A stretch of 40,181 bases of DNA from NCBI GenBank assembly GCA_030560485.1, contig JAKTTS010000080.1, positions 1 through 40,181 of the forward strand, in the 5' to 3' direction. Origin of the DNA: Ascoidea tarda (nom. inval.). Lineage: Eukaryota > Ascomycota > Saccharomycetes > Ascoideales > Ascoideaceae. Numbering within the stretch: position 1 is the first letter of the stretch; every line of letters starts with the position of its first letter. The translations under genes and the position numbers were made by a program. Below, in pieces: positions 9,262 through 19,352 of the stretch. The notes beneath the pieces were generated by a model, which saw only the letters and a list, made by a program, of their open reading frames with translations, was not told where the DNA came from and did no database searches.

Positions 9262-11832
9262 TTACTTTCGAATTAATTCATCTAGTATCTCAAAGTCTAT
9301 ATCTAAGGCAGTTGTGGTTTCATCACTATCTTCAATTTCAAGAATTTTATGATTATTCTGATGATTGATTTCATTTTTTTCATTTTTCTCATTTTTTTCA
9401 TTTTTTTCATTTTTTTCATTTTTCTCATTTTTTTCATTTTTTTCACTTTTCTCATTTTTTTCATTTTTCTCATTTTTTTCATTATTTTTATTTTTATTTT
9501 TTTCTACATTTCCGATTTCTGATTGAAACTCACTTGGTGCATTTTCTGACGTTATTATATTATATTCATCAAAATACTCATCTGAATCATTTTCAGAATC
9601 TTCAATTTCTATCACTTCGCCTGTATTTTGAAGTTGACCATGCCTTCTTAAAGCTCTTTCTCTTCTTTGATTTATCTTTTCCATAGTAGTTTCTTCCGAT
9701 ATAGGGTATGGGTTTTCGTCATTTTCTTTTGTTTTTTTGTTATTTGAGAAATGATCAAAATTTAAAAATCTTTTTCTCAATCTTCTTGATGGGAACAGGT
9801 TTTGATTTTGGTTCCAATCTTGATACAGATATTGATCCTGATCTTGGTATTCATCTTGATCTTGATCTTGACCTTGACCTTGACCTTGATGCAAATTTTT
9901 TCTGCGACTTTTTACATATTCTTTGTCTAAATTTTCATGGTGTTCTTCAACATAATCATCATCACCATAGTTATCATCACTTTCCAAGTGATTATTATCG
10001 TCATCGATATTGTCATCATTGTCATTTTCTTTACGTTTTCCTGGAATTGTATCAAGTGAATTGTCCTTATCGATAATTTGATTTCCATTTAGATCTGATA
10101 AATTAGTGTAATTATTATGATTATTATTATGATATTTGTAGTTGATGTTTATTTCCAAGGATTTTTCTATTTTTGATTTTTGATGATAATTTTTTTTTTT
10201 GAAAATTTCTGGTACTACTATCTCGAAAGTCGGATTTTGATTTTCTAGATTTTTGATTATAACGCCAGAATTTAAAGTTAAGTCATTCTTTAGACTTAGG
10301 GTTAAAATATCCAACTCAGTGTTGACGTTTGAGTTGCTTAGGAAAAAGGAAAGATTGGGGTCATTGAGGCGAAAGTTGTAATAAGCTAAGTCGGAAGAGA
10401 GTTTTTGATTTTGATTTTCGATTTTGATTTTGATTTTATTATCAATTTGATCTTCAATTTCATTATTGTTTATTTTTTGCAAAATATTGTTAAGATTTAT
10501 ATCATAAGTGATGGGTCGATTTATTAAAGATTGATAATTCAAAGGTAGTAATTTGACTAATAGAGTCAAGCGAATGATAATTGGGCTCGTTGAATGTTTT
10601 TTAAAGGGTTTATTATTGAGACGTAGATATATGTTGATATAGTTTGTTATAAGGTAGTGGTAGGAGTGATTTGACATCAGAAAGGTATTTGACAAGAGGG
10701 GTTCACTTCTTTTGACAATTTTGAAGGATAATAGCTGGTTATTGTAGAGGAATTTTAAGTTTTGGTAGAGATACTCTTCTAATATTAAGATTGAGTTTTT
10801 GAATTTTGAGAATAGGAGTTGGTTTAGATTAAACAAATTCAAGTTTTCATGGTAATAAAAGTTTCTATTTCTGAGCATTAATTGGTTTAAAAAAGTGTTT
10901 AAAGTTGTCTTTTGGTCGAAAATTCTGATTGGGTTAACGGAATCGTAAATTGAAAAGTAGTTTTGGTAATCTGAAGTGTTAAGAAATCTAACGTTTGATA
11001 TATCAACTGCGAATAATTTGTTGTTATCTTGGTAGTAGTAGTAATTTGCTATACCATAATTAGTTTGAAGCCAGTGAGGAAATAGTAGTAGAGAATTGGC
11101 TGGATTTAAGGGCAAAATGAATTCATTAAAGAATTTTTTTTTCTCGATATTTGTATTGTTTTTGGGAGTATCATTGATATTAACAGTTGAATGTGTAAAC
11201 AATTCATCAAGTTGTTTTTTAAATATTTCGTTTTTATTAATGACATTGCTGTTGATAATTTTTTTAAAATTTTCGTACTTGGCGGTTAAGTTTGTATTGT
11301 GAATAACTGGACGATAAGAGAAGACCGAGAGATTCAAATTTAGGGTGTGTAGCCTGTTGATTTCGTGGGTGTTGGTAAATTTTTTGGTAAGTAATGGTGC
11401 TTGGTCAATTTTTCTTGTGGCAGAGGACACTATGTTTCCTTCAGGTGAAGGTTGGTCCTCGGTTGCGAAATTGTGCTGTTCTGTGGCGTCGATATTGCTG
11501 CTGGGCTGTAAAGAAGTTGTGTGGTCAGAGTGGCCATTGGTATAGTCTTCGAGGTTTGTGTTGTAGTTGTGCATGAGATTGTTGATTGCAAGCTTCGACT
11601 GGTCGGTCTGGGCGAAATAGTTCAATTGGAGCTGGGGAGTGAGGTCTTTGTGGAAGCCATCCCGGACAGATTCCGTCAGAAGAGGCTCTAGCAGCTGGTG
11701 TTGCAAGGGCTGTTTGTGGTGGACGATGAGAGTTGGGTCGAAGGAGATGCTTTTGGAGGGCTGCTCAGAGGCAGTTCTGACGTAGTGCTCAAAATAACTA
11801 AGCTTAGCCCGAAGGTCGTCATCGCTGTCCAT
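9262..11832 (-). CDS. Unrecognised 856-residue acidic/Asn-rich protein with SIM-like motifs
   Basis: I do not recognise this protein. After a low-complexity N-terminus, residues roughly 140-530 are more structured, rich in Leu, Phe and Tyr (for example NEFILPLNPANSLLLFPHWL, then YGIANYYYYQDNNKLFAVDI), suggesting a folded, fast-evolving domain. The C-terminal third is acidic and disordered: an Asp-rich block, a QGQGQDQDQD-type repeat, a basic patch (SRRLRKRF) and about a dozen NEK repeats. Two acidic hydrophobic motifs near the end, VIEIEDSE and ILEIEDSDE, look like SUMO-interacting motifs. Together this suggests a nuclear scaffold or chromatin/DNA-repair factor, which is inference. It is divergent from TSC3 across 216 bp that hold a perfect GTCACGTGAC palindrome. 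Confidence 0.8.
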   Translation of the reverse strand: MDSDDDLRAKLSYFEHYVRTASEQPSKSISFDPTLIVHHKQPLQHQLLEPLLTESVRDGFHKDLTPQLQLNYFAQTDQSKLAINNLMHNYNTNLEDYTNGHSDHTTSLQPSSNIDATEQHNFATEDQPSPEGNIVSSATRKIDQAPLLTKKFTNTHEINRLHTLNLNLSVFSYRPVIHNTNLTAKYENFKKIINSNVINKNEIFKKQLDELFTHSTVNINDTPKNNTNIEKKKFFNEFILPLNPANSLLLFPHWLQTNYGIANYYYYQDNNKLFAVDISNVRFLNTSDYQNYFSIYDSVNPIRIFDQKTTLNTFLNQLMLRNRNFYYHENLNLFNLNQLLFSKFKNSILILEEYLYQNLKFLYNNQLLSFKIVKRSEPLLSNTFLMSNHSYHYLITNYINIYLRLNNKPFKKHSTSPIIIRLTLLVKLLPLNYQSLINRPITYDINLNNILQKINNNEIEDQIDNKIKIKIENQNQKLSSDLAYYNFRLNDPNLSFFLSNSNVNTELDILTLSLKNDLTLNSGVIIKNLENQNPTFEIVVPEIFKKKNYHQKSKIEKSLEININYKYHNNNHNNYTNLSDLNGNQIIDKDNSLDTIPGKRKENDNDDNIDDDNNHLESDDNYGDDDYVEEHHENLDKEYVKSRRKNLHQGQGQGQDQDQDEYQDQDQYLYQDWNQNQNLFPSRRLRKRFLNFDHFSNNKKTKENDENPYPISEETTMEKINQRRERALRRHGQLQNTGEVIEIEDSENDSDEYFDEYNIITSENAPSEFQSEIGNVEKNKNKNNEKNEKNEKNEKSEKNEKNEKNEKNEKNEKNEKNEKNEINHQNNHKILEIEDSDETTTALDIDFEILDELIRK

Positions 11833-11915
11833 GGCGTGGGTGTGGTGCTGCTTTTGCTGGCAGTGCTGCTTCTGCTGCTTCTGCTTCTTTTGCTCCCGCT
11901 TCTGTTTGGGTGGTG

Positions 11916-11925
11916 GTCACGTGAC
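11916..11925. promoter_or_regulatory. GTCACGTGAC palindrome (Cbf1-type E-box)
   Basis: A perfect 10-bp palindrome centred on CACGTG, in the 216-bp divergent promoter between the 856-aa protein gene and TSC3. RTCACRTG is the consensus of the bHLH factor Cbf1 in yeasts. Confidence 0.6.
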
Positions 11926-12048
11926 TTTTTTCCCTTTTTGGACGACGATATAATGGCTTTGTGGAGGAGAGCGAAGGTGAGGTGTTATCAGAAGCTAAGG
12001 TGTTATCGGAAGCTGAACTACTGGAACTGCTGCTGCTACTGTTTCTTA

Positions 12049-12354
12049 ATGGCTATTTCTTCCTCGCACAGAACCTCCTCCTTTAAGCCCGAGGAGTATC
12101 CCAGACACACTCTCTCGTTCTTCGACAGACTCTGCTGGGCCTACTACATCCACTTCCCCTTTTACTTGATGACCTCTGGTGAAGCCTTCTTCATCCACTC
12201 CTTCATGCTCTTGTTTTTTTCTCTCATCATCTACGGCACCTGTGCCTACTTACCCTCCTACATCTTCTACTTCATCTCCAGAAGCTACTACTACTTGACT
12301 GGCAACGACTTTAAAGTCCTATTCAAATCGCTCAATCTCTCTGACCTTTTGTAA
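12049..12354 (+). CDS. TSC3: Small activating subunit of serine palmitoyltransferase (Tsc3)
   Basis: Tsc3 is a small ER membrane subunit that stimulates Lcb1/Lcb2, the first enzyme of sphingolipid synthesis. The 101-residue product contains the family core: RLCWAYYIHFPFYLMTSGEA, then FFIHSFMLLFFSLIIYG, matching WTYYIHLPFYLMAS plus FFLHVFFLTIFSLSFFG of S. cerevisiae Tsc3 (80 residues). One or two membrane segments lie at about 48-80. It has about 30 extra C-terminal residues (YIFYFISRSYYYL, then FKVLFKSLNLSDLL). I chose the ATG at 12049. An in-frame ATG at 11953 would add 32 Cys/Arg/Trp-rich residues that do not look like protein and would crowd the divergent promoter. The gene is convergent with AKL1, its neighbour in S. 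cerevisiae too. Confidence 0.9.
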   Translation: MAISSSHRTSSFKPEEYPRHTLSFFDRLCWAYYIHFPFYLMTSGEAFFIHSFMLLFFSLIIYGTCAYLPSYIFYFISRSYYYLTGNDFKVLFKSLNLSDLL

Positions 12355-12657
12355 TTGCACTTTATAGAACTACTTTTGTCTTTGTATTTTTATCTTGTTT
12401 ATTTTCTATTCTTCGAAATTTAGCTTGTCTTAATTTCCATCCTCTTTAATGTCTCTTTCTTTTTAGTTCTCGTTGATTTTATTTCAAAGCAGTTTTCTCA
12501 TAATAAATGAATATATTTTCTTTTTAAATGCAATATTAACGAAACTAAAAAACTAAGAAAAAAAATTAAATCAATGTAGTGATTATCTATATAAAAGTTA
12601 TTACAACTCAACAAAATATAATAAATCATAACTCGCCGAAATAAAATGCTACTGATA
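12355..12657. other. Convergent spacer TSC3/AKL1
   Basis: About 300 bp of T-rich then A-rich DNA between two convergent stop codons. Presumably it holds both 3' ends; nothing else is seen. Confidence 0.6.
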
Positions 12658-14376
12658 CTAATTATCATTCTTGAATCCACCAAAAATAGACTTCACTTTC
12701 TCTCTCCTGCTGCTAGCTCTACGATGCACATATTTTTTGCTATTGCTTCTATCAAGTCTACTCTCTTCTGATTTCTCATCCTTGGTATTAAGATACTTGT
12801 TGCTTATATTGCTGACTTTATCTTTATGTTTCTCCTTCTCTTTTTCTTTTTCCCAATCTTTATCCTTAACACTGCCTTCTCCAAACTTGAATTCAAATCG
12901 GTCTTCCTTTTCCTCACCAATGTTATCTTCATTAACACCAATGCTAATCATATTATTATACGACCGGCTCCTGGAATGGTTAAATGGATGACTGTGCAAG
13001 TTTTTAGAAAATAAAATCCGGTTTTTGTTTTTAAGATTATTTAAATTGTTCTTAATACTATGATTAATATGAACGCTATTACTGTTATTAATCATACCAC
13101 TATTAATATTAGTATTAGCACCAGCCTTTTTGTGCCCATCATTATTGTTATTCTTATCATCATTATTATCATTATCATCATTATTATTATCATCATCATC
13201 CGATAATATCAACTCTTCTTGGCCCTCTCCTTGTCCCACTTTACTGATCAACTCCAATAAAACTTTAGAGTTGTTCACCTTTAATGGTTTTCCGCTATTA
13301 TTATTAATATTGATATTATCATTATTGATATTATTATTGATATTATCATTACTATCAACAACATCGCTATTAATAGAATCAATATTGTTTTTAGAGTACG
13401 CATAATTCCTATCAAATTTCTCAATTGCTTTGCCAATATCTTTCTTCAACAAATGATGTTCAACAACTTCCCCATTGGCTTTGTCATTCTTGTCTTGAAA
13501 TTTCTCATTGATAAGTTCCTTATGATTTTCATCATTTAAATCCAATAAATCATTTTCCATATCATTATTCACGTTTTTAATTGGACTTGGATTAAATTTC
13601 AAATCCTCATTTAACAACTGACTAGATAACTGATTATTATTGTTATGCTCGATATTATCATCCTTAAAATCTAATAATATTTCTATATTCTCATTCTTAT
13701 TCTCATTCTTATTCTCGTTCTCATTCTCGTTCTTATTCTCATTCTTATTCTCATTCTTATTCTCATTCTCATTATCATTCTCATTATCATTATCATTATC
13801 ATCACCACTGTCATTATACTTATCATTACGTTCATCATTATCTTTTTTAAAACTGTTTCCACCTTCACTTTGAACCCCACTTCCGCCCGTTTTTCGCTTT
13901 AAATCGAGCTTATTCAAATCATCATCAAGTAAATCAACCAAAAAATTATCTTGGTTATTATTATAAATGCCACCAAGTTTTTTCGAACTCTTGGATGAAT
14001 TCATCGAATACGCCTTCAGATCAACACTTCTCAAAGTATTATCAATCACATCATTATCCGACGATAAATCGTAAATATCATAACTATTTACTGCATTCGA
14101 ATTTTCAAATATTAATTTCTTGGTATTCAAACTATTATTAATAGCTTTTTTATTCTCCATATTCATTAAATCTTCTGCAATATTGAGAGTATTAGAATTG
14201 TTAGTGAATGCCGAATCGTCTTGATAACTTGCCCAAGGATTCCTGATCTCACTAGGTTTCGTTATTTTAGAACTCATTTCAATTTTAGGTTTATCAATTT
14301 TTTGGTTCTCCTTCTTATTTATATATAAGTTATTATTGTCAAAATGTAGAATATTATTATTATTATTATTATTATT

Positions 14377-14415
<39 letters not shown>

Positions 14416-16899
14416 GCTATTCTTAATTTGAGCAGTATTTGAATTTATATTTGTCTCAAAATCAATTAATGTTGGAAATGGATTTTTATTTATATATTTT
14501 AAACTTGAGCTACTTTTCGAGGGCGATAGATCAACAGGTTTGTTAATATTGTTATTATTAATATTTGATGAAAATGCTGCCGATGATGATTTGAAAAATT
14601 TCTTTCTAAATTCATCATTATCCGACTCTGATGAACTACTACTTAAATCTAAATTGGAGTTGAAATTAAGATTAGGGTTAAGATTGGGGTTAATATTTGT
14701 ATTAATATTAGGATTGATATTAGGATTAATATTTGAATTAATACTTGAATTAATATTCGAATTATAATAGTCAAAATTAATGTTCAAATTATTTGGGTCA
14801 ATAAATGAATTTGGCCTAGAATTTGGGTGGTTAATTTTCGATAAATCTGACCCAGACAATGCAGAATTTGAACTATAGACCGATAAGGATGATTTATTGA
14901 AATTTGAAGGAAAGACATTTAAGTTGGCGTTCTTTTTCGGATTGTTATTGATATTTATTGGGGAAATGATTGGACTATTTGATAATGATTTATCAAATTC
15001 ATTATCATTTTCAAATTCATACCTAAAGGGACTCTTATATACTGAGTTTTGGGTATTTGTATTTGTACTAGAATTGATATCATCAATGTCAGGAAAAGAA
15101 GAAAATAATAGATCGGGATTTTGGTTTGAAAAAGATTTTCTGGAAGAAGAATTTTTAAGTTGCTTCTTTGAGGAAATTTTGTTTGAAGGTTTTAATTTAT
15201 TGGGAGATTTACTTGTGTCTGTATTATTGTAGTTATGACTATAATCATATCCATAGTCATAGTCATAATTATCATTAGCAGTATTGGTAGTATTGGTAAT
15301 GATAATATTATTATTATTATCATTATCATTATTGTTGTCAGCGTTGCTATTTATCGGTAAAGCTGGAAAAGATTTTGACAACTGTTCTACCAGAGGATAT
15401 TTCAAACTATAATCATCAAGATAAGATTCATTGTTATTGGTGTTGTCAATAAATTTTATTGTATTTTTTTCAGAGTTATAATGGTTATCGTCATTAGTTA
15501 GTTCAATATTATTGTCAAAGGAGCTTTCGTAATTTGACAAGTATGTATTTGTATCATCGATATCGTTATTGGATATATGAGAGTTATGAGAATTGTGAGA
15601 ATTATTTGGGTATTGCAGAGGATAATTTTTCTGGTAATAATTTAAAGAATTTGATTGAGTTTGAGTTTGTAATTTTAATTGGGATTGGGATTGGGATTGT
15701 GTTTGTAGTTGAGACTGAAATTGGTTGTAAATTTTGCTATTGTGGATGTTTTGGATGTTTTGAATATTTGAGGTACTTTGACTAAGTGGGTTGTGTGGAA
15801 TATGTTGGGTGTTTAGATTTTTGAAATTATAAGGGCCAGAATAATATTTATCAACTATTGGACAATTAATTTTTTGGAATAGGGATAGATAATGAATTAC
15901 TTGGTAAATATTTGGTCTCTTGATAGGGTCTTTTTGTAATAGGATAATTATTAGATTTTTCAAGTTTTTAGAAAAGACTGGTAAAGCTGGGAATGAGTAG
16001 TAGCTTTGCAATATAGCCATTTCATTGTTTGAATAGTTTTCAAAGGGAGTTATATAGTAACATAATTTGTATAATAGGATACCTAAAGCCCAAATATCCG
16101 ATTTTTCGTTAATTGGGTAATTTGAGTATAGATTAATCATTTCTGGGGATCTATATTGGGGAGTTGTTTGATTGAAAATTATTGATTGTAAATCGTAGAA
16201 TTGCTGTTGACTATTTGGAGGATTTATGATTTTGGAAGTTGAACCAAAATCGCAAATTTTAAAGGTAAAGTTTGAGTCTATAAGAACGTTTTCGATTTTG
16301 ATATCTCTATGGATAAGTGGTGGGGATAGATAATGCATGTAGGATATTGCTAAGCAAATTTGATAAAAGATTTTTGCGATTTGATATTCATTTAGCTTAG
16401 ATTTAATGTGTAAATTCATGAAATCTAATAGAGAATTATTTGAGCAATATTCCATTAGAACAAAGACTTGGTAGTAGGGGGTATTTGGGGATAGTTTTGA
16501 AGCATGAGAATCAATATATTTAACAATATACGGAGAATCGATTAATTTTTTCATGACATCGACTTCATTTCTCAACTGGTTTAAACCTGCTTTATCTTTA
16601 ACGAGGACTCTTTTAAGACAGGCAACATCGGTATATTCGACATTGTTGGAGAGGTTGCTTGGGCCATTTAAACTAGCGGGGGTGGTGTAGCTATTGGGAT
16701 TAGCTGTGGTTTTGTTGTTACTGGTATTGTTTATATTAAGATCGTTATTATTCAAAGAATTGCTTTTAATGGCGGGAGAGATTCTGACTTTATAGATGTG
16801 AGCAAACCCACCCTCAGCAATGTACTTCAATACAACGACTTTATGGGAGCCAACAGTCAATTGGGTGCCGGGCAGAAACTTTTCCAAGAGGTTGTTCAT
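12658..16899 (-). CDS. AKL1: Akl1-type Ark/Prk (NAK) family protein kinase
   Basis: A Ser/Thr kinase of the family controlling endocytosis and the actin cytoskeleton; in S. cerevisiae Akl1 acts below the TORC2-Ypk1-Fpk1 relay. The N-terminal kinase domain (about 8-345) starts with PGTQLTVGSHKV, diagnostic of Akl1. It has the degenerate glycine loop EGGFAHIYKV (29-38), catalytic Lys96 (CLKRV), HRD at 197-199 in LIHRDIKIENVLI, DFG at 217-219 and QYRSPEM at 248-254. An Asn/Ser/Thr-rich insert of about 45 residues separates the glycine loop from Lys96. The remaining thousand residues are disordered, with a long Asn run ((AAT)n then (AAC)n codons near 14352-14415), NEN/KNE repeats, acidic patches and a basic end RRASSRREKVKSIFGGFKND. 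At 1413 residues it is longer than S. cerevisiae Akl1 (about 1100), mostly from low-complexity expansion. Adjacency to TSC3 supports the assignment. Confidence 0.92.
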
Positions 16900-17268
16900 A
16901 GCAGACAGAGAATTAAAGACAGAAAAGGAAGAGGATATAAAAAAAGTAACAATTGTTCATACTGCTGGCAAAGAAAATGGGTTGATGTTTGGTAAATTAT
17001 TTCAGAGTAACAAGTAAACAGTTCCTTTCATGTCACAGTTTTCCTGGGGGTCGGACCCGGATATCTGTCCGGAACAGTGTTCACGTGAGAAATACCAAGC
17101 GAGCCAGGGCTGAGGATCGACGCATTGATGCATACACCTGTCGCACAAGCACGCGTTTAGACACGTGTACATGACATAACGCACTTACGCAGCGGCATGC
17201 TGTGAATCAGCCACGCGGATATAGCCTCCCCGCGTTTTTTCGGCGAAGTGCACAGCGCGTCGTTTTCC

Positions 17269-17285
17269 GATAAGACAGCGATAAG
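17269..17285 (+). promoter_or_regulatory. Paired GATAAG sites (nitrogen-regulated UAS) of DAL3
   Basis: Two GATAAG hexamers with starts 11 bp apart, one helical turn, about 120-135 bp upstream of the DAL3 ATG. Paired GATAAG elements are the binding sites of Gln3/Gat1 that drive nitrogen-catabolite-sensitive genes, including the DAL genes of S. cerevisiae. This fits the downstream enzyme exactly. Confidence 0.65.
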
Positions 17286-17338
17286 GTCACGTGCGCCGAA
17301 AAAGTCGATTGTAAATTTTGCTCACATTAATCTTTGAG

Positions 17339-17344
17339 TATAAA
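17339..17344 (+). promoter_or_regulatory. TATA box of DAL3
   Basis: A TATAAA hexamer 62 bp upstream of the chosen DAL3 start codon and downstream of the GATAAG pair, a normal yeast spacing. Confidence 0.55.
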
Positions 17345-17405
17345 TGCACACAGCTCGAGATGCTCAGTTTATTTCATTTCCATTTCCACCTCCAGCTCCC
17401 CCGTC

Positions 17406-18098
17406 ATGCCCTTGAAGACATACAACATTGACTTACTGTCCTTTTCTGTTATTCAAGCAGAGCCCTTGACCATCGAAGCATTCAGGTCTTTCGGCTCCAT
17501 CATTTCGCCTGACGAAGAGCTAATGAGGTCCCACAACGACAAAGGTGTCTCTGAGCAGGCAAACTATGGCACTGCTATTAAATTCAAACAGGTTTCCCAA
17601 ATCCAGAACCTGTTTCCTCAAAGCAGCTCCAAAAACAAAGAATCTCTCAATTGGAACATCTTCAGGTGTTTCCCTCAAAACCACTTGATGCAATATGATC
17701 TGTCGAACTCCACTTTCACCTACTTGACAAAGGTTCTAGAAAGACATCCCTACAGCTCCCAGACATTTCTACCAATGGGGAGATCAACTTCAATAGACTA
17801 CGGTTATGTTGTAGTCGTTGCTCAAGATCTCGATAATGACCAAGACAATACAAAACTACCCGATTTGAATTCAATCAAGGTCTTTATTTGCAAAAATAAC
17901 CAAGCTGTTACTTACAACTCAAACACATGGCATGCTCCAATGATAGCCCTATCAAACCTAAACAACACTTTTTTAAATCAATCCGACCATATCGATTTTG
18001 CTGTTTTAATTCATGAAAATGGCATTCCAAATGACGATTGTCAAGAAGTTTATTTCGATCCTGGCTTTAAAATATCTTTTAAAAATTTCATCAAATGA
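17406..18098 (+). CDS. DAL3: Ureidoglycolate lyase (allantoin degradation)
   Basis: Converts ureidoglycolate to glyoxylate and urea, the last step before urea use in allantoin catabolism. The 230-residue product matches S. cerevisiae Dal3 (195): GSIISPDEE, NYGTAIKFKQVSQIQN, NWNIFRCFPQNHL, KVLERHPYSSQTFLPMGR, NQAVTYNSNTWHAPMIAL and DFAVLIHENG. The His in TWHAP and the HPxSxQ motif belong to the cupin-like active site. The frame is open further upstream only through a TTG that overlaps the TATA box, so I use the ATG at 17406. Paired GATAAG sites upstream predict nitrogen catabolite repression. Extra length comes from short polar insertions and the N-terminus. It contains at least three in-frame CTG codons, all at positions not conserved with S. 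cerevisiae. Other allantoin-pathway genes are not in the window. Confidence 0.93.
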   Translation: MPLKTYNIDLLSFSVIQAEPLTIEAFRSFGSIISPDEELMRSHNDKGVSEQANYGTAIKFKQVSQIQNLFPQSSSKNKESLNWNIFRCFPQNHLMQYDLSNSTFTYLTKVLERHPYSSQTFLPMGRSTSIDYGYVVVVAQDLDNDQDNTKLPDLNSIKVFICKNNQAVTYNSNTWHAPMIALSNLNNTFLNQSDHIDFAVLIHENGIPNDDCQEVYFDPGFKISFKNFIK

Positions 18099-18326
18099 AA
18101 CCACCGCCATATATATGTCATAGCAATTATATAAGTATCCAAATAATCATTTAATACAAATATTCATTTAATACAAATATTCATCAAACGTTATTCTTGC
18201 AATCCAAAATCTTCTTTCCGTCCAAACCAATCAACTTTCTCCAAACTATAATCATATTCTCTCACCCTGAAACAATCTTTTTGTTTCACTGATTTGATTT
18301 AACTACTACGAGAGATATATCCAATC

Positions 18327-19352
18327 ATGCTTCGATTCAATAGCTCTATCAATACACTAAGGTTGAATCCTATCAACAACCTCAACCTCAACCTCATAAC
18401 GAAAAGATTCAATTCCAGTTTATCTTCTTTAAAGCTCCATCAAAATGTCTACAAAGAAAGTATGTCCAGATTATCTCAACAAACAATGATCCTAACCTCT
18501 TCTTTCACTTTACCTCAAAATGATAACCAACTACACAACCATATCGACTCATTTCATGGTATGACTTTATCCTCTGTTGTTTCGCTATCGGTTAACCCAA
18601 TCACTTTAATTCAATTCAACTTACAACTCCCTTCTTTTACAAGTCAGACTTTACATAAAAATAAATGGTTTGCTATCCACTTACTACCCCCAAACCAAAA
18701 TTCGGTTAAATTAGCAAATCTATTTAGCAAAGGTTCAAAATATCTTAATAATAAAACTAATAATAATATCAGTCAAACAAAACCATTTTCAAATTTGAAT
18801 AATAATGAATATTCATTCTTTTTAGATTATTTAAATACCAATAATCCCAATAATAATAACATTAATAACAAGAATGATAACATAAATGATAGTGTCAAAG
18901 ATTTGATAAACAACACCAATGACTCAATTTACAACCAAATTGACTCATACTTTCCAAATAATTCCCTAAATAATCATCTTCATAATAATATATATAACCT
19001 ATTGAATTCAGACAACCTAAACCAAACTATAAACAATCAATTTAAAAGTTTAAACAACCAAAACCATACAATTCGTTCATTGTTTAAAAAAAACAATCTA
19101 AATATTCCAATTCTAATCAATTCTGAAAGAATCTTCATTTGTTTCAAGAGAAACATCTTTAGAGTTTTCGATCATGAAATTTGGATAGCTGAAGTCAGAG
19201 ATATTCTAATTAATAAAAATTTTAAAATTAATACTAATATCGATACTAACAATATTAGTAATCTAAATATTATTAACCAGAACGATAACAAAACTGGGGG
19301 TTTATTATATTTTAATAGAGGTTTTTATAAAATTGGGGAAAAAATTGAATGA
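18327..19352 (+). CDS. Flavin reductase-like (FMN-binding) protein, probably mitochondrial
   Basis: A 341-residue protein. The N-terminus lacks acidic residues to about residue 43, is rich in Arg, Asn and Ser, and contains TKRFNSS, a plausible mitochondrial cleavage context. A flavin reductase-like (HpaC/RutF type) domain follows from about 47: MSRLSQQTMILTSSF, then FHGMTLSSVVSLSVNPITLIQFNL (the GMTxSS flavin-binding signature) and KWFAIHLL. The domain is split by an Asn-rich insert of about 120 residues (roughly 135-255). It resumes with HEIWIAEVRDILI and ends with GGLLYFNRGFYKIGE, the usual strand at the end of this fold. Substrate unknown; members reduce FMN or FAD with NAD(P)H. No S. cerevisiae ortholog comes to mind. 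It follows DAL3 by 228 bp on the same strand with no visible functional link. Confidence 0.8.
   Translation: MLRFNSSINTLRLNPINNLNLNLITKRFNSSLSSLKLHQNVYKESMSRLSQQTMILTSSFTLPQNDNQLHNHIDSFHGMTLSSVVSLSVNPITLIQFNLQLPSFTSQTLHKNKWFAIHLLPPNQNSVKLANLFSKGSKYLNNKTNNNISQTKPFSNLNNNEYSFFLDYLNTNNPNNNNINNKNDNINDSVKDLINNTNDSIYNQIDSYFPNNSLNNHLHNNIYNLLNSDNLNQTINNQFKSLNNQNHTIRSLFKKNNLNIPILINSERIFICFKRNIFRVFDHEIWIAEVRDILINKNFKINTNIDTNNISNLNIINQNDNKTGGLLYFNRGFYKIGEKIE

Larger units (their letters stand above)
16900..17405. promoter_or_regulatory. GC-rich divergent promoter AKL1/DAL3
   Basis: A 506-bp divergent spacer, much richer in G+C than its flanks. It holds three CACGTG sites (17082-17087, 17162-17167, 17288-17293), two GATAAG sites (17269-17274, 17280-17285) and a TATAAA box (17339-17344) 62 bp before the DAL3 ATG. 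No gene is seen in it. Confidence 0.6.

Noticed and set aside
11698-12048. N-terminal extension of TSC3
   Set aside because: The frame is open upstream only through GTG or an ATG at 11953. The added residues are Cys/Arg/Trp/Leu-rich with no similarity to Tsc3 and would overlap the divergent gene or its promoter.
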